From assembly GCF_036194065.1 (NCBI RefSeq), contig NZ_CP108095.1:5332001-5396000 (forward strand): 64,000 nt of DNA. The letters are read 5' to 3'. This document shows, piece by piece, positions 7,100-17,147 of the stretch; position 1 is the first letter of the stretch; every line of letters begins with the position of its first letter. The position numbers and the translations under genes are program-made. The DNA comes from Streptomyces sp. NBC_00239 (GTDB lineage Bacteria > Actinomycetota > Actinomycetes > Streptomycetales > Streptomycetaceae). Below the pieces are notes generated by a model that was not told where the DNA came from, did not search any database, and saw only the letters and a program-made list of their open reading frames with translations.

Positions 7100-8728
7100 G
7101 TGGTGACCTTGGATGTTCGGCCCCAGCTGCTCGATGCCCTCTCCGCGCTGCGCGACCGGGTCGCCTCCGTGCGTCTGCCGCTGCCCCTGCCCGGTGCCCC
7201 GCGCGCCCGCCAGACCAGAGCGGAGCTGCTCGCGCAGCTCGACGACTACCTCGTACCGCGCCTCAAAGCACCCGAGGCGCCCCTGCTCGCCGTCGTCGGA
7301 GGTTCCACCGGCGCCGGCAAGTCCACCCTCGTCAACTCGCTCGTGGGCCGGCAGGTCAGCGAAGCCGGCGTGCTGCGCCCGACCACTCGAACGCCTGTCC
7401 TCGTCTGTCACCCCGACGACCACCACTGGTTCGCCGGCATGCGCGTACTTCCCGACCTGCTGCGGGTCTGGCTGCCGCAGGGCGAGGAGGAATCCGAACG
7501 CGACGCCTGCGACACCGGCTCCGCCGACGGCTCCGGCAACGGCGAGCGCGAGCACCGCGAAGTACGCATCGAGACCGTCGCCACCCTGCCCCGCGGCCTC
7601 GCCCTCCTCGACGCCCCCGACATCGACTCCCTCGTGGTCGACAACCGCACCCTGGCCGCCGAACTCATCTGCGCCGCCGACGTCTGGGTCATGGTCACCA
7701 CCGCCTCCCGGTACGCGGACGCCGTGCCCTGGCACCTGTTGCGCACCGCCAAGGAGTACAAGGTCACCCTCGTCACCGTCCTCGACCGGGTGCCCCACCA
7801 GGTGCTCGCCGAGGTCTCCCACCAGTACGGCGCCCTCCTGACCCGCGCCGGACTCGGCGAGGTCCCCCGCTTCACCGTCCCCGAGCTGCCCGAGTCCACC
7901 GGTGGCGGCGGACTGCTCCCGGCCAGCGCCGTCGCCCCCCTCTACGCCTGGCTCAGCCACCACGCGCAGGACCCCGCCGCCCGCCAGCAGGCCGTCGGCC
8001 GCACCGCACTCGGCACCCTCGACTCCCTGCGCCGCCGGATGCCCGAACTCGCCTCCGCCGTCGCCGCCCAGCACGCCGCCGCCGTCCGGCTCACCGGCGC
8101 CGTGGAAGACGCGTACCAGCGCGAGGGCAAGCGGGTCCGGGCCCGCCTCGACCAGGGCGCCGTACTCGCCGGGGACGCCCTCACCCGGTGGCGCGGCTAC
8201 CCCCTCGACACCTCCGCCGACGAACTCCTCGACTCCCTCGCCGAAAGCCTCGCCGCGCTCCTCCAGTGCGCCGTCGCCGCCGCCGACGAACGCATCGCCG
8301 ACGCCTGGCGCCGGGAGCCCGCCGCCGGCGCCGTCCCGCTGCCCGTGCCCGACCGCGAGGCCGGCGAGCGCATCGGCATGGCCGTACGCCGCTGGCGGCG
8401 GGTGCTGGAAGAGCTGGCCGAGGAAGAGGTGTCCGGCCTCGACCACCAGAACGCGCCCGACGCCGACGCCGTCGCGGCCCTGCTCGTCGCCGCCCTCCTC
8501 GGCGGCAAACGGGCCCGCGCCGCCGGCGAACGGCTCGCCGCGCGCATCGGGGCCCAGGGCGCCCTGAGGCTGCGCGACCGCGGCAACGACGTCGTCAGCA
8601 CCCATCTCGACCAAGTACTCAAGGCCGAACGCGACCGCCGGCTCGCCCCCCTCGACGCCCTCGAAGTGACCCCCGAACCCCAGGCCGAGCTGATCGCCGC
8701 GCTGTCCGTACTGCAGAAGGAGAGGTGA
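7100..8728 (+). CDS. dynA: Dynamin-like GTPase (DynA-type)
   Basis: A 542-aa large GTPase. The P-loop [10 protein letters not shown] (Lys74) starts at residue 67, followed by a switch-type Thr region ([10 protein letters not shown]) and a G3-like DAPDIDS segment. The C-terminal ~350 residues are Ala-rich and helical, as in bacterial dynamin stalks. The two tandem GTGs at 7100/7103 are chosen because the upstream frame (from 6965) is non-homologous promoter-like sequence with a TATAAG hexamer at 7058. In Streptomyces, adjacent DynA and DynB stabilise FtsZ rings and sporulation septa at the membrane. This gene overlaps or abuts the second GTPase and is followed by ssbB, matching that locus. No clear transmembrane helix is seen, so membrane contact may need its partner. 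Confidence 0.75.
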   Translation: MVTLDVRPQLLDALSALRDRVASVRLPLPLPGAPRARQTRAELLAQLDDYLVPRLKAPEAPLLAVVGGSTGAGKSTLVNSLVGRQVSEAGVLRPTTRTPVLVCHPDDHHWFAGMRVLPDLLRVWLPQGEEESERDACDTGSADGSGNGEREHREVRIETVATLPRGLALLDAPDIDSLVVDNRTLAAELICAADVWVMVTTASRYADAVPWHLLRTAKEYKVTLVTVLDRVPHQVLAEVSHQYGALLTRAGLGEVPRFTVPELPESTGGGGLLPASAVAPLYAWLSHHAQDPAARQQAVGRTALGTLDSLRRRMPELASAVAAQHAAAVRLTGAVEDAYQREGKRVRARLDQGAVLAGDALTRWRGYPLDTSADELLDSLAESLAALLQCAVAAADERIADAWRREPAAGAVPLPVPDREAGERIGMAVRRWRRVLEELAEEEVSGLDHQNAPDADAVAALLVAALLGGKRARAAGERLAARIGAQGALRLRDRGNDVVSTHLDQVLKAERDRRLAPLDALEVTPEPQAELIAALSVLQKER

Positions 8729-8733
8729 CCGCG

Positions 8734-10542
8734 GTGACCGCACTGACCGACCAGCCCGAGCACAACCGTTCCCGCTGGGACGACGGGCTGATCGCCCGGC
8801 GCAGCGGACCGGGAGAGAACGGCGGACCGGGAGGCCCCGGCGACGACCCGGAGGACGGCGACACCCACGCCCTGCTGCGCGCCGTCTCCGGCACCTCCCG
8901 GCCCGACCCCGCGCCCCCGGTCCCCGCGCCCAGCCCCGAGAACATGTCCCTGCGGGTCCGCCTCGACGCGCTGCGCCAGCTCGTCGGGCTGTCCCGCACC
9001 CGCCTCGACGGGAAGACCCTCGCCGAGGCCGGCCGCGTGCTCGACGAGGCCGCCGCCCGCCGCGGACTCTCCCCGCGGCACACCGTCGTCGCCATCGCGG
9101 GCGCCACCGGAAGCGGCAAGTCCACCCTGTTCAACGCCCTCGCCCAGGTACAGATCTCGGACACCGGACTGCGCCGGCCCACCACCTCCGCCCCCATCGC
9201 CTGCAGCTGGTCCGACGGCGCGGCCGGCCTCCTCGACCGGCTGGAGATCCCCGGCCGGCTGCGCCGCCGCCCGCGCGACGCCGGCAACACCGACGAGGCC
9301 ATGCGCGGCCTCGTCCTCATCGACCTGCCCGACCACGACTCGGCCGTCGTCGCCCACCGCGAGCACGTGGACCGCGTCCTCAGCCTCGTCGACGCCGTCA
9401 TCTGGGTGGTCGACCCCGAGAAGTACGCCGACGCCGTACTGCACGAGCGCTACCTGCGGCCGCTGTCCGGCCACGCGGAGATCACCTTCGTCGTCCTCAA
9501 CCAGATCGACCGGCTGCCCGGCGAATCCGCCGACCTCGTACTCGACGACCTGCGCCGGCTCCTCGACGAGGACGGCATGGCCCTCGGCGAACACGGCGAG
9601 CCCGGCGCCATGGTCTTCGCCCTGTCCGCCCTCACCGGCGAAGGCGTCGGCGAACTGCGCGACACGCTCGGACAGTTCACCGTGGAACGCGGTGCCGCCA
9701 CCCGGCGGCTGTCCGCCGACGTCGACCGCGCGGCCCTGCGGCTGCGCCCCCTGTACGTGGCCGACGGCCGCCCCGAGATCGGCGAGGGGGCCCGCGCCGA
9801 ATTCGAGGACCGGCTCGCCGAGGCGGTCGGCGCGCACGCCGCCGGCCTCGCCGCCGAACGCGCCTGGCGGCGCAACGCGGGCAAGGCCTGCGGCACGCCC
9901 TGGCTGCGACTGTGGCGCTGGTACGAACTCCGGCGCTCGCCGCAGCGCATCGCCCAGCGCCTCGCCTTCGGCTCCTCGCCCGAGCCGCCGCCCGAGGAAG
10001 AGGTGACCGCCCGCCAGCGGGTGGAGCAGGCGGTGCGGACGGTCGCCGACGAGGCCGCCGCCGGACTGCCCGAGCCGTGGGCACTGGCGGTCCGCGAGAC
10101 GGCGGTGCGCGGCGCCGAGCGGCTGCCGGAGATGCTCGACGAGCTGGCGGTGACCGCCGGGACGCCGCCCGGCAAGCCGCCGCGGCCCGCCTGGTGGCCG
10201 GCCGCGGTGCTCTCCCAGGCCGCCATGACCCTGCTGCAGATCTACGGCGGACTGTGGCTCGTCGGGCAGATCGCAGGGGTGCTGGAGCCCGGGCTGACGG
10301 TGCCGGTGCTGCTCATGGTGGCCGGAATCATCGGTGGCCCGCTGGTCGAGTGGACCTGCTCGGTGGCCGCGCGCGGACCGGCCCGCCGGTACGGGCAGGA
10401 GGCCGAGAGCCGACTGCGGCAGGCGGCGGCCGGCTGCGGGCGGGGCAAGGTGCTGGAACCGGTCGCGGCCGAGCTGCTGCGCTACCGGGAGGTGCGCGAG
10501 CAGTACGCGACGGTGGCGAGGTTGTCCACAACCGGCCGGTAG
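8734..10542 (+). CDS. dynB: Dynamin-like GTPase with membrane hairpin (DynB-type)
   Basis: A 602-aa protein with P-loop IAGATGSGKST (Lys129), a LRRPTTSAP switch, a DLPDHDS G3-type motif and a NQIDR G4-type motif, so all nucleotide-binding elements are present. A hydrophobic pair near residues 490-535 (AVLSQAAMTLLQIYGG..., VLLMVAGIIGG) forms a probable membrane hairpin. The first ~75 residues are disordered and Gly/Asp/Pro-rich. GTG 8734 is chosen because the AAGGAG at 8717 sits 11 nt upstream. An alternative GTG at 8725 overlaps the dynA stop but leaves only 2 nt of spacing. Known Streptomyces DynA/DynB work together at the sporulation septum. A stem-loop follows before ssbB. Confidence 0.77.
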   Translation: MTALTDQPEHNRSRWDDGLIARRSGPGENGGPGGPGDDPEDGDTHALLRAVSGTSRPDPAPPVPAPSPENMSLRVRLDALRQLVGLSRTRLDGKTLAEAGRVLDEAAARRGLSPRHTVVAIAGATGSGKSTLFNALAQVQISDTGLRRPTTSAPIACSWSDGAAGLLDRLEIPGRLRRRPRDAGNTDEAMRGLVLIDLPDHDSAVVAHREHVDRVLSLVDAVIWVVDPEKYADAVLHERYLRPLSGHAEITFVVLNQIDRLPGESADLVLDDLRRLLDEDGMALGEHGEPGAMVFALSALTGEGVGELRDTLGQFTVERGAATRRLSADVDRAALRLRPLYVADGRPEIGEGARAEFEDRLAEAVGAHAAGLAAERAWRRNAGKACGTPWLRLWRWYELRRSPQRIAQRLAFGSSPEPPPEEEVTARQRVEQAVRTVADEAAAGLPEPWALAVRETAVRGAERLPEMLDELAVTAGTPPGKPPRPAWWPAAVLSQAAMTLLQIYGGLWLVGQIAGVLEPGLTVPVLLMVAGIIGGPLVEWTCSVAARGPARRYGQEAESRLRQAAAGCGRGKVLEPVAAELLRYREVREQYATVARLSTTGR

Positions 10543-10585
10543 TCCACAGGCGCCGGCAGGACCCGCGCGACCGGCGCAGCATGGG

Positions 10586-10616
10586 CGTACGAGGGCTCCG
10601 GGGGGAGCCCCGTACG
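10586..10616 (+). terminator. Stem-loop between dynB and ssbB
   Basis: The left arm (10586-10599) and right arm (10604-10616) form 13 bp with a single bulged A and a GGGG loop. It lies 43 nt after dynB and 24 nt before ssbB. It could be a partial terminator or processing site that sets ssbB expression apart from the dynamins. Confidence 0.55.
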
Positions 10617-10640
10617 AATGAACGCGAGGGGGCGAGGGGG

Positions 10641-11045
10641 ATGAACGAAACCCTGGTGACGCTGGTGGGGCAGGCCGCGACCCGGGTCGACTACCGGGAG
10701 ACGCCGGCCGGTCCGGTCGCGCGGTTCCGGATCGCCGTGCGGTCGCGGTACCTGGACCGCCAGAAGGAGGCCTGGGCCGACGGGCCCACCAGCTTCTACA
10801 CCGTCTGGGCGAAACGCGCGCTGGCCGCGAACCTGGCCGGATCCGTATCCGTCGGGGAACCGCTGCTGGTGCACGGGCGGTTGCGGGTTCGCGACGAGGA
10901 GGCCACCGAGGGCAGGCGCTGGTTCTCCGCCGAGGTGGACGCCGTGGCCGTGGGACACGACCTCGCCCGCGGTACATCGGCCTTCAGACGGGTGATGAAG
11001 GCCGACGCGTCACTGACTGAAGCTCAGAAGGCGGCGGTGGTCTGA
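10641..11045 (+). CDS. ssbB: Single-stranded DNA-binding protein, sporulation-type paralogue SsbB
   Basis: A 134-aa protein with one OB fold (NETLVTLVGQAATRVDYRE, FRIAVRSRYLD, WADGPTSFYTVWAKRALA, GEPLLVHGRLRVRD). It lacks the long Gly-rich tail and acidic C-terminal tip (DDIPF type) of the replicative SSB and ends in a neutral ...KAAVV instead. Streptomyces encodes a replicative SsbA and a second SsbB involved in chromosome segregation during sporulation. Loss of the acidic tip and the neighbouring dynamin genes point to SsbB. The ATG follows a G-rich ribosome-binding region (GCGAGGGGG). Confidence 0.85.
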   Translation: MNETLVTLVGQAATRVDYRETPAGPVARFRIAVRSRYLDRQKEAWADGPTSFYTVWAKRALAANLAGSVSVGEPLLVHGRLRVRDEEATEGRRWFSAEVDAVAVGHDLARGTSAFRRVMKADASLTEAQKAAVV

Positions 11046-11113
11046 GTGTTCGAGAGCGCTACGATTCCCCGGTACTCATGGGCACGTGGGTCTTTGGCCC
11101 GAAGGGGAAGACT

Positions 11114-12568
11114 GTGTCTGCTGCCGTTCCCGCGGTTCCTGCTGCTGTTCCTGCTCCGGTGCCTCTCGCGGGCCCGCACCCGGCTTCCGCCGCGGGCGAG
11201 GAGCGCGCCGAGGCCTCCGCTTCCGGTTCCGCTTCCGCCGCCGAAGCCGCCTGGGCCGCCGCCCGCGCGGACGGGCGCGCCACCGCCGGTGCTGTGGGTC
11301 CAGCCGGTGGCACCGACGCCATCGACGCCACCGATGTCACCCGTGCTGCCGATGTCACCCGTGCTGCCGATGTCAGCCGTGCTGGCGGTGCTGCCGGTGC
11401 CGCGGGCCGGCGGCCCGTGCCGGGTGCCGCGCGGCGCCCGGTCGCCGTGGTGCTGCTCGCGGCGGCGCTCGCCGCCCCGGCCGCCGCAGGCAGCGCCGCC
11501 GCCCTGGGCGCCCCGGACCGGCAGGCCGGCACGAGCGCCGTGCTCGACGGGCCGGCCGCGTCCGGACAGGCCGTGCTGCGCGGACCGGCGGGCGCGCAGC
11601 GCATCCCCGCGGGGCTGTACGAGATGCGGGTCGACGGCGGGGGCACCCTGCAGACCTACGGGCTGGGCCTCACGAGCCTCGCCCAGCGCGAGACCCGGTA
11701 CACCGAGACCCCCTGGGCGGCGAGCCCGCTGGCCGGGAACCCGGACGCGGGTCGGATCCGGTGGATCCTCCAGCACTCCTATCCGCAGCGCAACGACCTC
11801 GCCGGGCTGGCCCGCGCGGCCGGGGCCGGCGCGCTCACCGCCGACACCGCGGCGGCCGGCACCCAGGTCGCGATCTGGCGGATCACCGACCGGGTGGCCG
11901 TCGAAGCCGTCGACCCGGCGGCCGAGAAGCTCGCCGACTACCTCCAGGAGGAGGCCCGGAAGACCGCCGAACCGCCCGCGTCCCTCAGCCTCCAGCCCGG
12001 CTCCGTGGCCGGCCGGGCGGGCAGCCTGATCGGGCCCGTCACCGTCCGCACCAGTGCACAGAGCGTGACCGTCACCCCGGACGCGGCGGCCGTCGCCCAG
12101 GGCGTCCGCATCGTCGACCGGGACGGCGACCCCCTGACCGCCGCCCGCAACGGCACCCGGCTGTGGTTCGTGGTGCCCGCCGGCACCGCCGACGGGACCG
12201 CCTCGGTGACCGTGCAGGGCGCCACCGGCGTCCCCGTCGGCCGGGTCCTGACCGGCGGGGCGGGCGACCAGGCGCAGATCGTCGCAGGGTCCAGCGAATC
12301 CGTCACGGCGGCCACGGCGAGTGCGGTCTGGGCACCCGTCCGGGCCTCCCGGGCGTCGGCGGCCCCGGCGGCCTCGGCCCTCTCGGCCCCCGGGGCGCTC
12401 GCGCCGCAGCACGGCGGGGCGGCCGGGGCGGCCGAGGAACGGCTCGCAGCCAGCGGGAGCTCCGGCGCCACCCCGGTGATCGCCGCCCTCGCGGTCGGCC
12501 TGGTGGTACTGGGGGCGGGCGTGGTCCTGGCCCTGCGCAAGCGCCCCTCGGACGGTCCCGGCCGCTGA
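11114..12568 (+). CDS. TQXA/thioester-type surface protein with degenerate thioester
   Basis: A 484-aa Ala-rich predicted cell-surface protein. A hydrophobic signal (VAVVLLAAALAAPAAAG) begins near residue 112. The TQXA-type domain covers about 155-270, with TYGLGL, a NPDAGRIRWILQHSYP segment and the Thr-Gln-Val-Ala motif (Gln251). A C-terminal membrane anchor ends in RKRP. In active family members a Cys (TYCID) forms an isopeptide-like thioester with the TQXA Gln. Here that Cys is Gly183, and the protein has no cysteine at all. The sorting motif before the anchor is LAASG rather than LAxTG. GTG 11114 follows GAAGGGGAAG. The ~110-residue region before the signal is unusually long, so the true start may be further in. 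Confidence 0.75.
   Translation: MSAAVPAVPAAVPAPVPLAGPHPASAAGEERAEASASGSASAAEAAWAAARADGRATAGAVGPAGGTDAIDATDVTRAADVTRAADVSRAGGAAGAAGRRPVPGAARRPVAVVLLAAALAAPAAAGSAAALGAPDRQAGTSAVLDGPAASGQAVLRGPAGAQRIPAGLYEMRVDGGGTLQTYGLGLTSLAQRETRYTETPWAASPLAGNPDAGRIRWILQHSYPQRNDLAGLARAAGAGALTADTAAAGTQVAIWRITDRVAVEAVDPAAEKLADYLQEEARKTAEPPASLSLQPGSVAGRAGSLIGPVTVRTSAQSVTVTPDAAAVAQGVRIVDRDGDPLTAARNGTRLWFVVPAGTADGTASVTVQGATGVPVGRVLTGGAGDQAQIVAGSSESVTAATASAVWAPVRASRASAAPAASALSAPGALAPQHGGAAGAAEERLAASGSSGATPVIAALAVGLVVLGAGVVLALRKRPSDGPGR
11331..11384 (+). repeat. Three tandem 18-bp repeats
   Basis: Three consecutive copies (11331, 11349, 11367) of an 18-bp unit encode Asp-Val-Thr/Ser-Arg-Ala-Ala/Gly blocks in the N-terminal region of the TQXA-type protein. 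Copies 1 and 2 are identical. It is in frame and could vary in number by slippage. Confidence 0.8.
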
Positions 12569-12645
12569 ACGGGTTTCCCCCGGAGGATGGACGTACGGCA
12601 AGATGGGGTGTATCTGCCCACCATCGATCTGCCGGACGGTTTCTC

Positions 12646-14310
<1,665 letters not shown>

Positions 14311-14312
14311 GC

Positions 14313-14768
14313 ATGGCCCGCCACATATACCGGTGCCCCTTGCGCTGGTCGGACATGGACGCCTTCGGGCACGTCAACAACGTCGTCTTCCTCCGGTACC
14401 TGGAGGAGGCGCGCATCGACTTCATGTTCCGGCTGGCGCCGGGCGAGGGCAGTGAGTCCTTCACGGGCGGGTCCGTCGTGGCCCGGCACGAGATCGACTA
14501 CAAGCTGCCCCTGCTGCACCGGCACGAACCGGTGCTCATCGAGTCCTGGGTGACCCGGATCGGCGCCGCGTCCCTGACCATCGGCTACGAGGTCAAGGAC
14601 GAGGCGACCGAGGACGCGCCGGAGCGGGTCTACGTGCGGGCCTCCACCGTCGTGGTTCCGTACAACCTCGCGGAGGGGCGGCCCCGCCGCATCACCGCCG
14701 AGGAGCGGTACTTCCTGGAGAAGTACCTGGACGAGCCCGACACCCCGGAAGGGCCCGTCGCGGCATGA
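14313..14768 (+). CDS. Hotdog-fold acyl-CoA thioesterase (4HBT family)
   Basis: A 151-aa protein with the 4HBT signature WSDMDAFGHVNNVVFLRYLEEAR near residues 11-31, where the Asp after Met is the usual catalytic residue. The later strand DYKLPLLHRHEPV follows. Such enzymes hydrolyse acyl-CoA or acyl-carrier thioesters in the cytosol. The substrate cannot be read from the sequence. The ATG lies 3 nt after the ettA stop, and its own stop overlaps the next ATG, so the three genes are probably cotranscribed. The linkage of ettA and this thioesterase is common in Streptomyces (from memory). Confidence 0.88.
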   Translation: MARHIYRCPLRWSDMDAFGHVNNVVFLRYLEEARIDFMFRLAPGEGSESFTGGSVVARHEIDYKLPLLHRHEPVLIESWVTRIGAASLTIGYEVKDEATEDAPERVYVRASTVVVPYNLAEGRPRRITAEERYFLEKYLDEPDTPEGPVAA

Positions 14769-15496
14769 CCGGGCCCGCCGGGACGCAGCTGCGCTTCGCC
14801 GATTCCGGGGAGGCGGCGGACCTCGCCGCCTTCCTGGGCCGGCTGGTGCACTACGACCGTGCCGCCGCCGTCCGCCTGCAGGCAGGCGGCGGCGCGCTCG
14901 CGGTCTTCGGCCGTCCGCCGTCCTTCGAGGTGCTCGCCATCCGCACGGCCCGGCTCGCCGAGCCCGCGCGGCTGGACCTGACCGTCTCCGCGGGCGAACT
15001 GCTGGAGGCGATCGACGAGGCCGCCGGCACGGCCGGGGTGCCCGGTGCGGTCACCGGACCGCCCTGGGCCGGGGTGCTCCCGCCCCGCGGCGGCTGGCAG
15101 CAGCTGCCGGGGCTGCCCGGGCCCGAGGCGATGCGGGCCGCGGTCGCCGCGGCCGTCGCGGAGTTCCGTGCGCGGGACGAGGCACTGCCCGCCGACCGGC
15201 GCACCCGCGCCGAGCGCGACCGGATCGGCCGCGAGATCTGGTCCCGCACCCTCGGCGAGACCGACCTTCCGCTGCGCGCCGTGCACGCCGCCCAGTCGCT
15301 GGGCTTCCTGCGGCCGGTGCTCGCCACCGCGCCCGCCGGATCAGGCGCTGCCGGCGGACCCGCCGAATCCCCCGTGCCCCAGCCGATGGCGCTGCTGTCC
15401 GCCGGGTCCTGGCTGCGGCTGCGCACCCCGTACGGCTCGGTGGCCGCCCGCCGGTCCGGCGGCGGCCTGGGCGCACTCCAGGTTCGCCCCGTCTGA
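14765..15496 (+). CDS. Conserved hypothetical actinobacterial protein
   Basis: A 243-aa Ala/Leu/Arg-rich cytoplasmic protein. It starts with a 4-nt overlap (ATGA) with the thioesterase and is probably translated with it. Visible blocks are a helical N-terminus (SGEAADLAAFLGRLVHYDRAAAVRL), a β-rich middle containing GGALAVFGRPPSFEVLA, and a Trp-containing region (WSRTLGETDLPLRAVHAAQSLGFL). I recognise no catalytic motif, signal or membrane segment. Its stop codon lies inside the first copy of a 22-bp tandem repeat. Confidence 0.8.
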   Translation: MTGPAGTQLRFADSGEAADLAAFLGRLVHYDRAAAVRLQAGGGALAVFGRPPSFEVLAIRTARLAEPARLDLTVSAGELLEAIDEAAGTAGVPGAVTGPPWAGVLPPRGGWQQLPGLPGPEAMRAAVAAAVAEFRARDEALPADRRTRAERDRIGREIWSRTLGETDLPLRAVHAAQSLGFLRPVLATAPAGSGAAGGPAESPVPQPMALLSAGSWLRLRTPYGSVAARRSGGGLGALQVRPV

Positions 15497-15579
15497 CGAA
15501 CGCGGGCTCAGCGTCTGACGTGCGCGGGCTCAGCGTCTGACGTGCGCGGGCTCAGCGTCTGACGTGCGCGGGCTCAGCC
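15492..15579. repeat. Four tandem 22-bp repeats bridging convergent genes
   Basis: Four copies starting at 15492, 15514, 15536 and 15558. Copies 2 and 3 are identical and copies 1 and 4 differ by 1-2 bases. Copy 1 contains the stop codon of the upstream plus-strand gene, and copy 4 reaches the stop of the minus-strand globin gene. The array fills the whole convergent intergenic gap. Confidence 0.9.
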
Positions 15580-15978
15580 CGGGGTGTTCACCATGGAGCC
15601 GGCCGCGTACGTCAGGTAGCGCCACAGCTGCTGTTCGAGTTCGGGCGCGAGCCCGAGCTCGTCGACGGCCTCGCGCATGTGCTTCAGCCACGCGTCGTGC
15701 GCCGCCTTGTCCACCACGAACGGCGCGTGCCGCATCCGCAGCCGCGGGTGGCCCCGGTTGTCGCTGTACGTGGTGGGTCCGCCCCAGTACTGCATGAGGA
15801 ACAGGGCGAAGCGCTCCTCGGCCGGCCCGAGGTCCTCCTCCGGGTACATCGGCCGCAGCAGCGGGTCCTCGGCGACCCCCTGGTAGAAGCGCCGGACCAG
15901 GCGCCGGAAGGTCGCCTCGCCGCCGACCTGCTCGTAGAAGGTCTGCTCCTGCAGTGTGCCCCGCGGAATATCGTTCAC
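15574..15978 (-). CDS. glbO: Group II truncated haemoglobin
   Basis: A 134-aa globin of the truncated 2/2 fold, typical in length. Visible are the opening FYEQVGGEATFRRLVRRFY (Tyr of the B helix), the proximal-His segment RMRHAPF and the conserved Trp in HDAWLKHM (G8), which marks group II. These haem proteins bind O2/NO and in actinobacteria are linked to oxygen and nitrosative-stress handling. The gene is convergent with the preceding hypothetical gene and divergent from a methyltransferase gene 153 bp away. No other redox gene is adjacent. Confidence 0.92.
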   Translation of the reverse strand: MNDIPRGTLQEQTFYEQVGGEATFRRLVRRFYQGVAEDPLLRPMYPEEDLGPAEERFALFLMQYWGGPTTYSDNRGHPRLRMRHAPFVVDKAAHDAWLKHMREAVDELGLAPELEQQLWRYLTYAAGSMVNTPG

Positions 15979-16131
15979 CCGACCATCGTCTCAGACGCCC
16001 GGACGGAGGTCCCCGGTCCTAGGACTCCTGCCCCGACCGCTCCCCAGGGGCCCCGGTGGCACGAGCGGGTCCGCCCGGTGCCGGGGACCGCGCGCGTGGC
16101 GCCGGCCGCCGCCACGCAGGACAGTGGACGT

Positions 16132-17130
16132 ATGGGCGCACGCGGCGCACACGCGGCCGGGGCGCGGGACCTGCGGGCCGCCGCGCACGCCGCGCAGGTG
16201 CGGGAGCTGACCGCCGCCGGGGCGCTGTCCGACCCCGCCTGGCGGGCGGCCTTCGAAGCCGTGCCCCGGCACGTCTTCGTCCCGTACTACTACGTGGGCC
16301 GCGGCGCCGGGAACGACCGGCTGTGGGGGGAGGACCCCGACCCGGCCCGGCAGGCCGCCTGGCTGCGCGGGGTGTACGCGGACGCGCCGCTGGCCACCCG
16401 GCTGCGGGACGGCGAGCTGGTCTCCTCCAGCAGCCAGCCCTCCCTGATGGCGAAGATGCTGCACGCGCTGGACGTCGGCGACGGCGACGCGGTCCTGGAG
16501 ATCGGCACGGGCACCGGCTACAACGCGGCGCTGCTGTGCCACCGCCTCGGCGACGACCTCGTCACGAGCGTGGACCTGGAGGAGGAGATCACCGAGTCGG
16601 CACGGGCACACCTGGCGCTGCTCGGCTACCACCCGGTCGTGGTGACCGGCGACGGCGCGCGCGGCTGTCCCGGCCGCGCCCCTTTCGACCGCATCATCGT
16701 CACCTGCACGCTGCCGATGATCCCGTTCGCGTGGCTGGGACAGTGCCGGCCCGGCGCGCGGATCCTGGCTCCGCTGTCGACGGGGCTGATCGCGCTGCGG
16801 GTGCGGGACGCGGAGTTCGCGGAGGGCGGCTTCCTGCACACGTCGGCGTACTTCGTGCCGCTGCGCGGCGGCAGCCGGGCCCCGTACACCACCCACGCGG
16901 GCGGCGGGCTGCCGTACGACGTGCTGGAGAACGAGCGCTTCCACTTCATGCTCACGCTCACCGCGGGCGCGCTGGGCCCGCGCGAGGCCCTGGACCTGTG
17001 GCGGCACGAGGGGCGGCCCGGCCGGGAGCGGTTCGGGGTGACCGTCGGCCCGGCCGGCCAGTGGTCCTGGCTCGACGATCCCCAGGGGCCCTACGTGTGG
17101 CCCCTGGGGGAGCGCGCCGGGACGGACTAG
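16132..17130 (+). CDS. PIMT-like (protein-L-isoaspartate O-methyltransferase family) methyltransferase
   Basis: A 332-aa protein. The Rossmann motif I VLEIGTGTGYNAALL (about residue 121) and the preceding SSSSQPSLMAKML are characteristic of PIMT-family enzymes that methylate carboxylates using AdoMet. PIMT itself is ~210-220 aa. This one has a longer N-terminal helix bundle and ~100 extra C-terminal residues, as in Streptomyces PIMT-like enzymes. ATG 16132 is chosen because the open frame upstream to 15679 overlaps the globin gene and lacks family sequence. It converges with the FHA gene, leaving 17 bp. No RiPP precursor or ATP-grasp gene is nearby, so protein repair is likelier than natural-product modification. 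Confidence 0.8.
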   Translation: MGARGAHAAGARDLRAAAHAAQVRELTAAGALSDPAWRAAFEAVPRHVFVPYYYVGRGAGNDRLWGEDPDPARQAAWLRGVYADAPLATRLRDGELVSSSSQPSLMAKMLHALDVGDGDAVLEIGTGTGYNAALLCHRLGDDLVTSVDLEEEITESARAHLALLGYHPVVVTGDGARGCPGRAPFDRIIVTCTLPMIPFAWLGQCRPGARILAPLSTGLIALRVRDAEFAEGGFLHTSAYFVPLRGGSRAPYTTHAGGGLPYDVLENERFHFMLTLTAGALGPREALDLWRHEGRPGRERFGVTVGPAGQWSWLDDPQGPYVWPLGERAGTD

Positions 17131-17147
17131 CGCCGGCGCAGGTCGTG

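Noticed and set aside
11086..12645. In-frame N-terminal extension of ettA giving 1074 aa
   Set aside because: The extension is antisense-like Arg-rich sequence overlapping the TQXA-type gene. EttA proteins are about 555 aa and the TTG restores the family start.
16132..17130. RiPP-modifying O-methyltransferase cluster
   Set aside because: There is no ATP-grasp, lanthionine synthetase or precursor-like small ORF nearby, so a natural-product role is unsupported.
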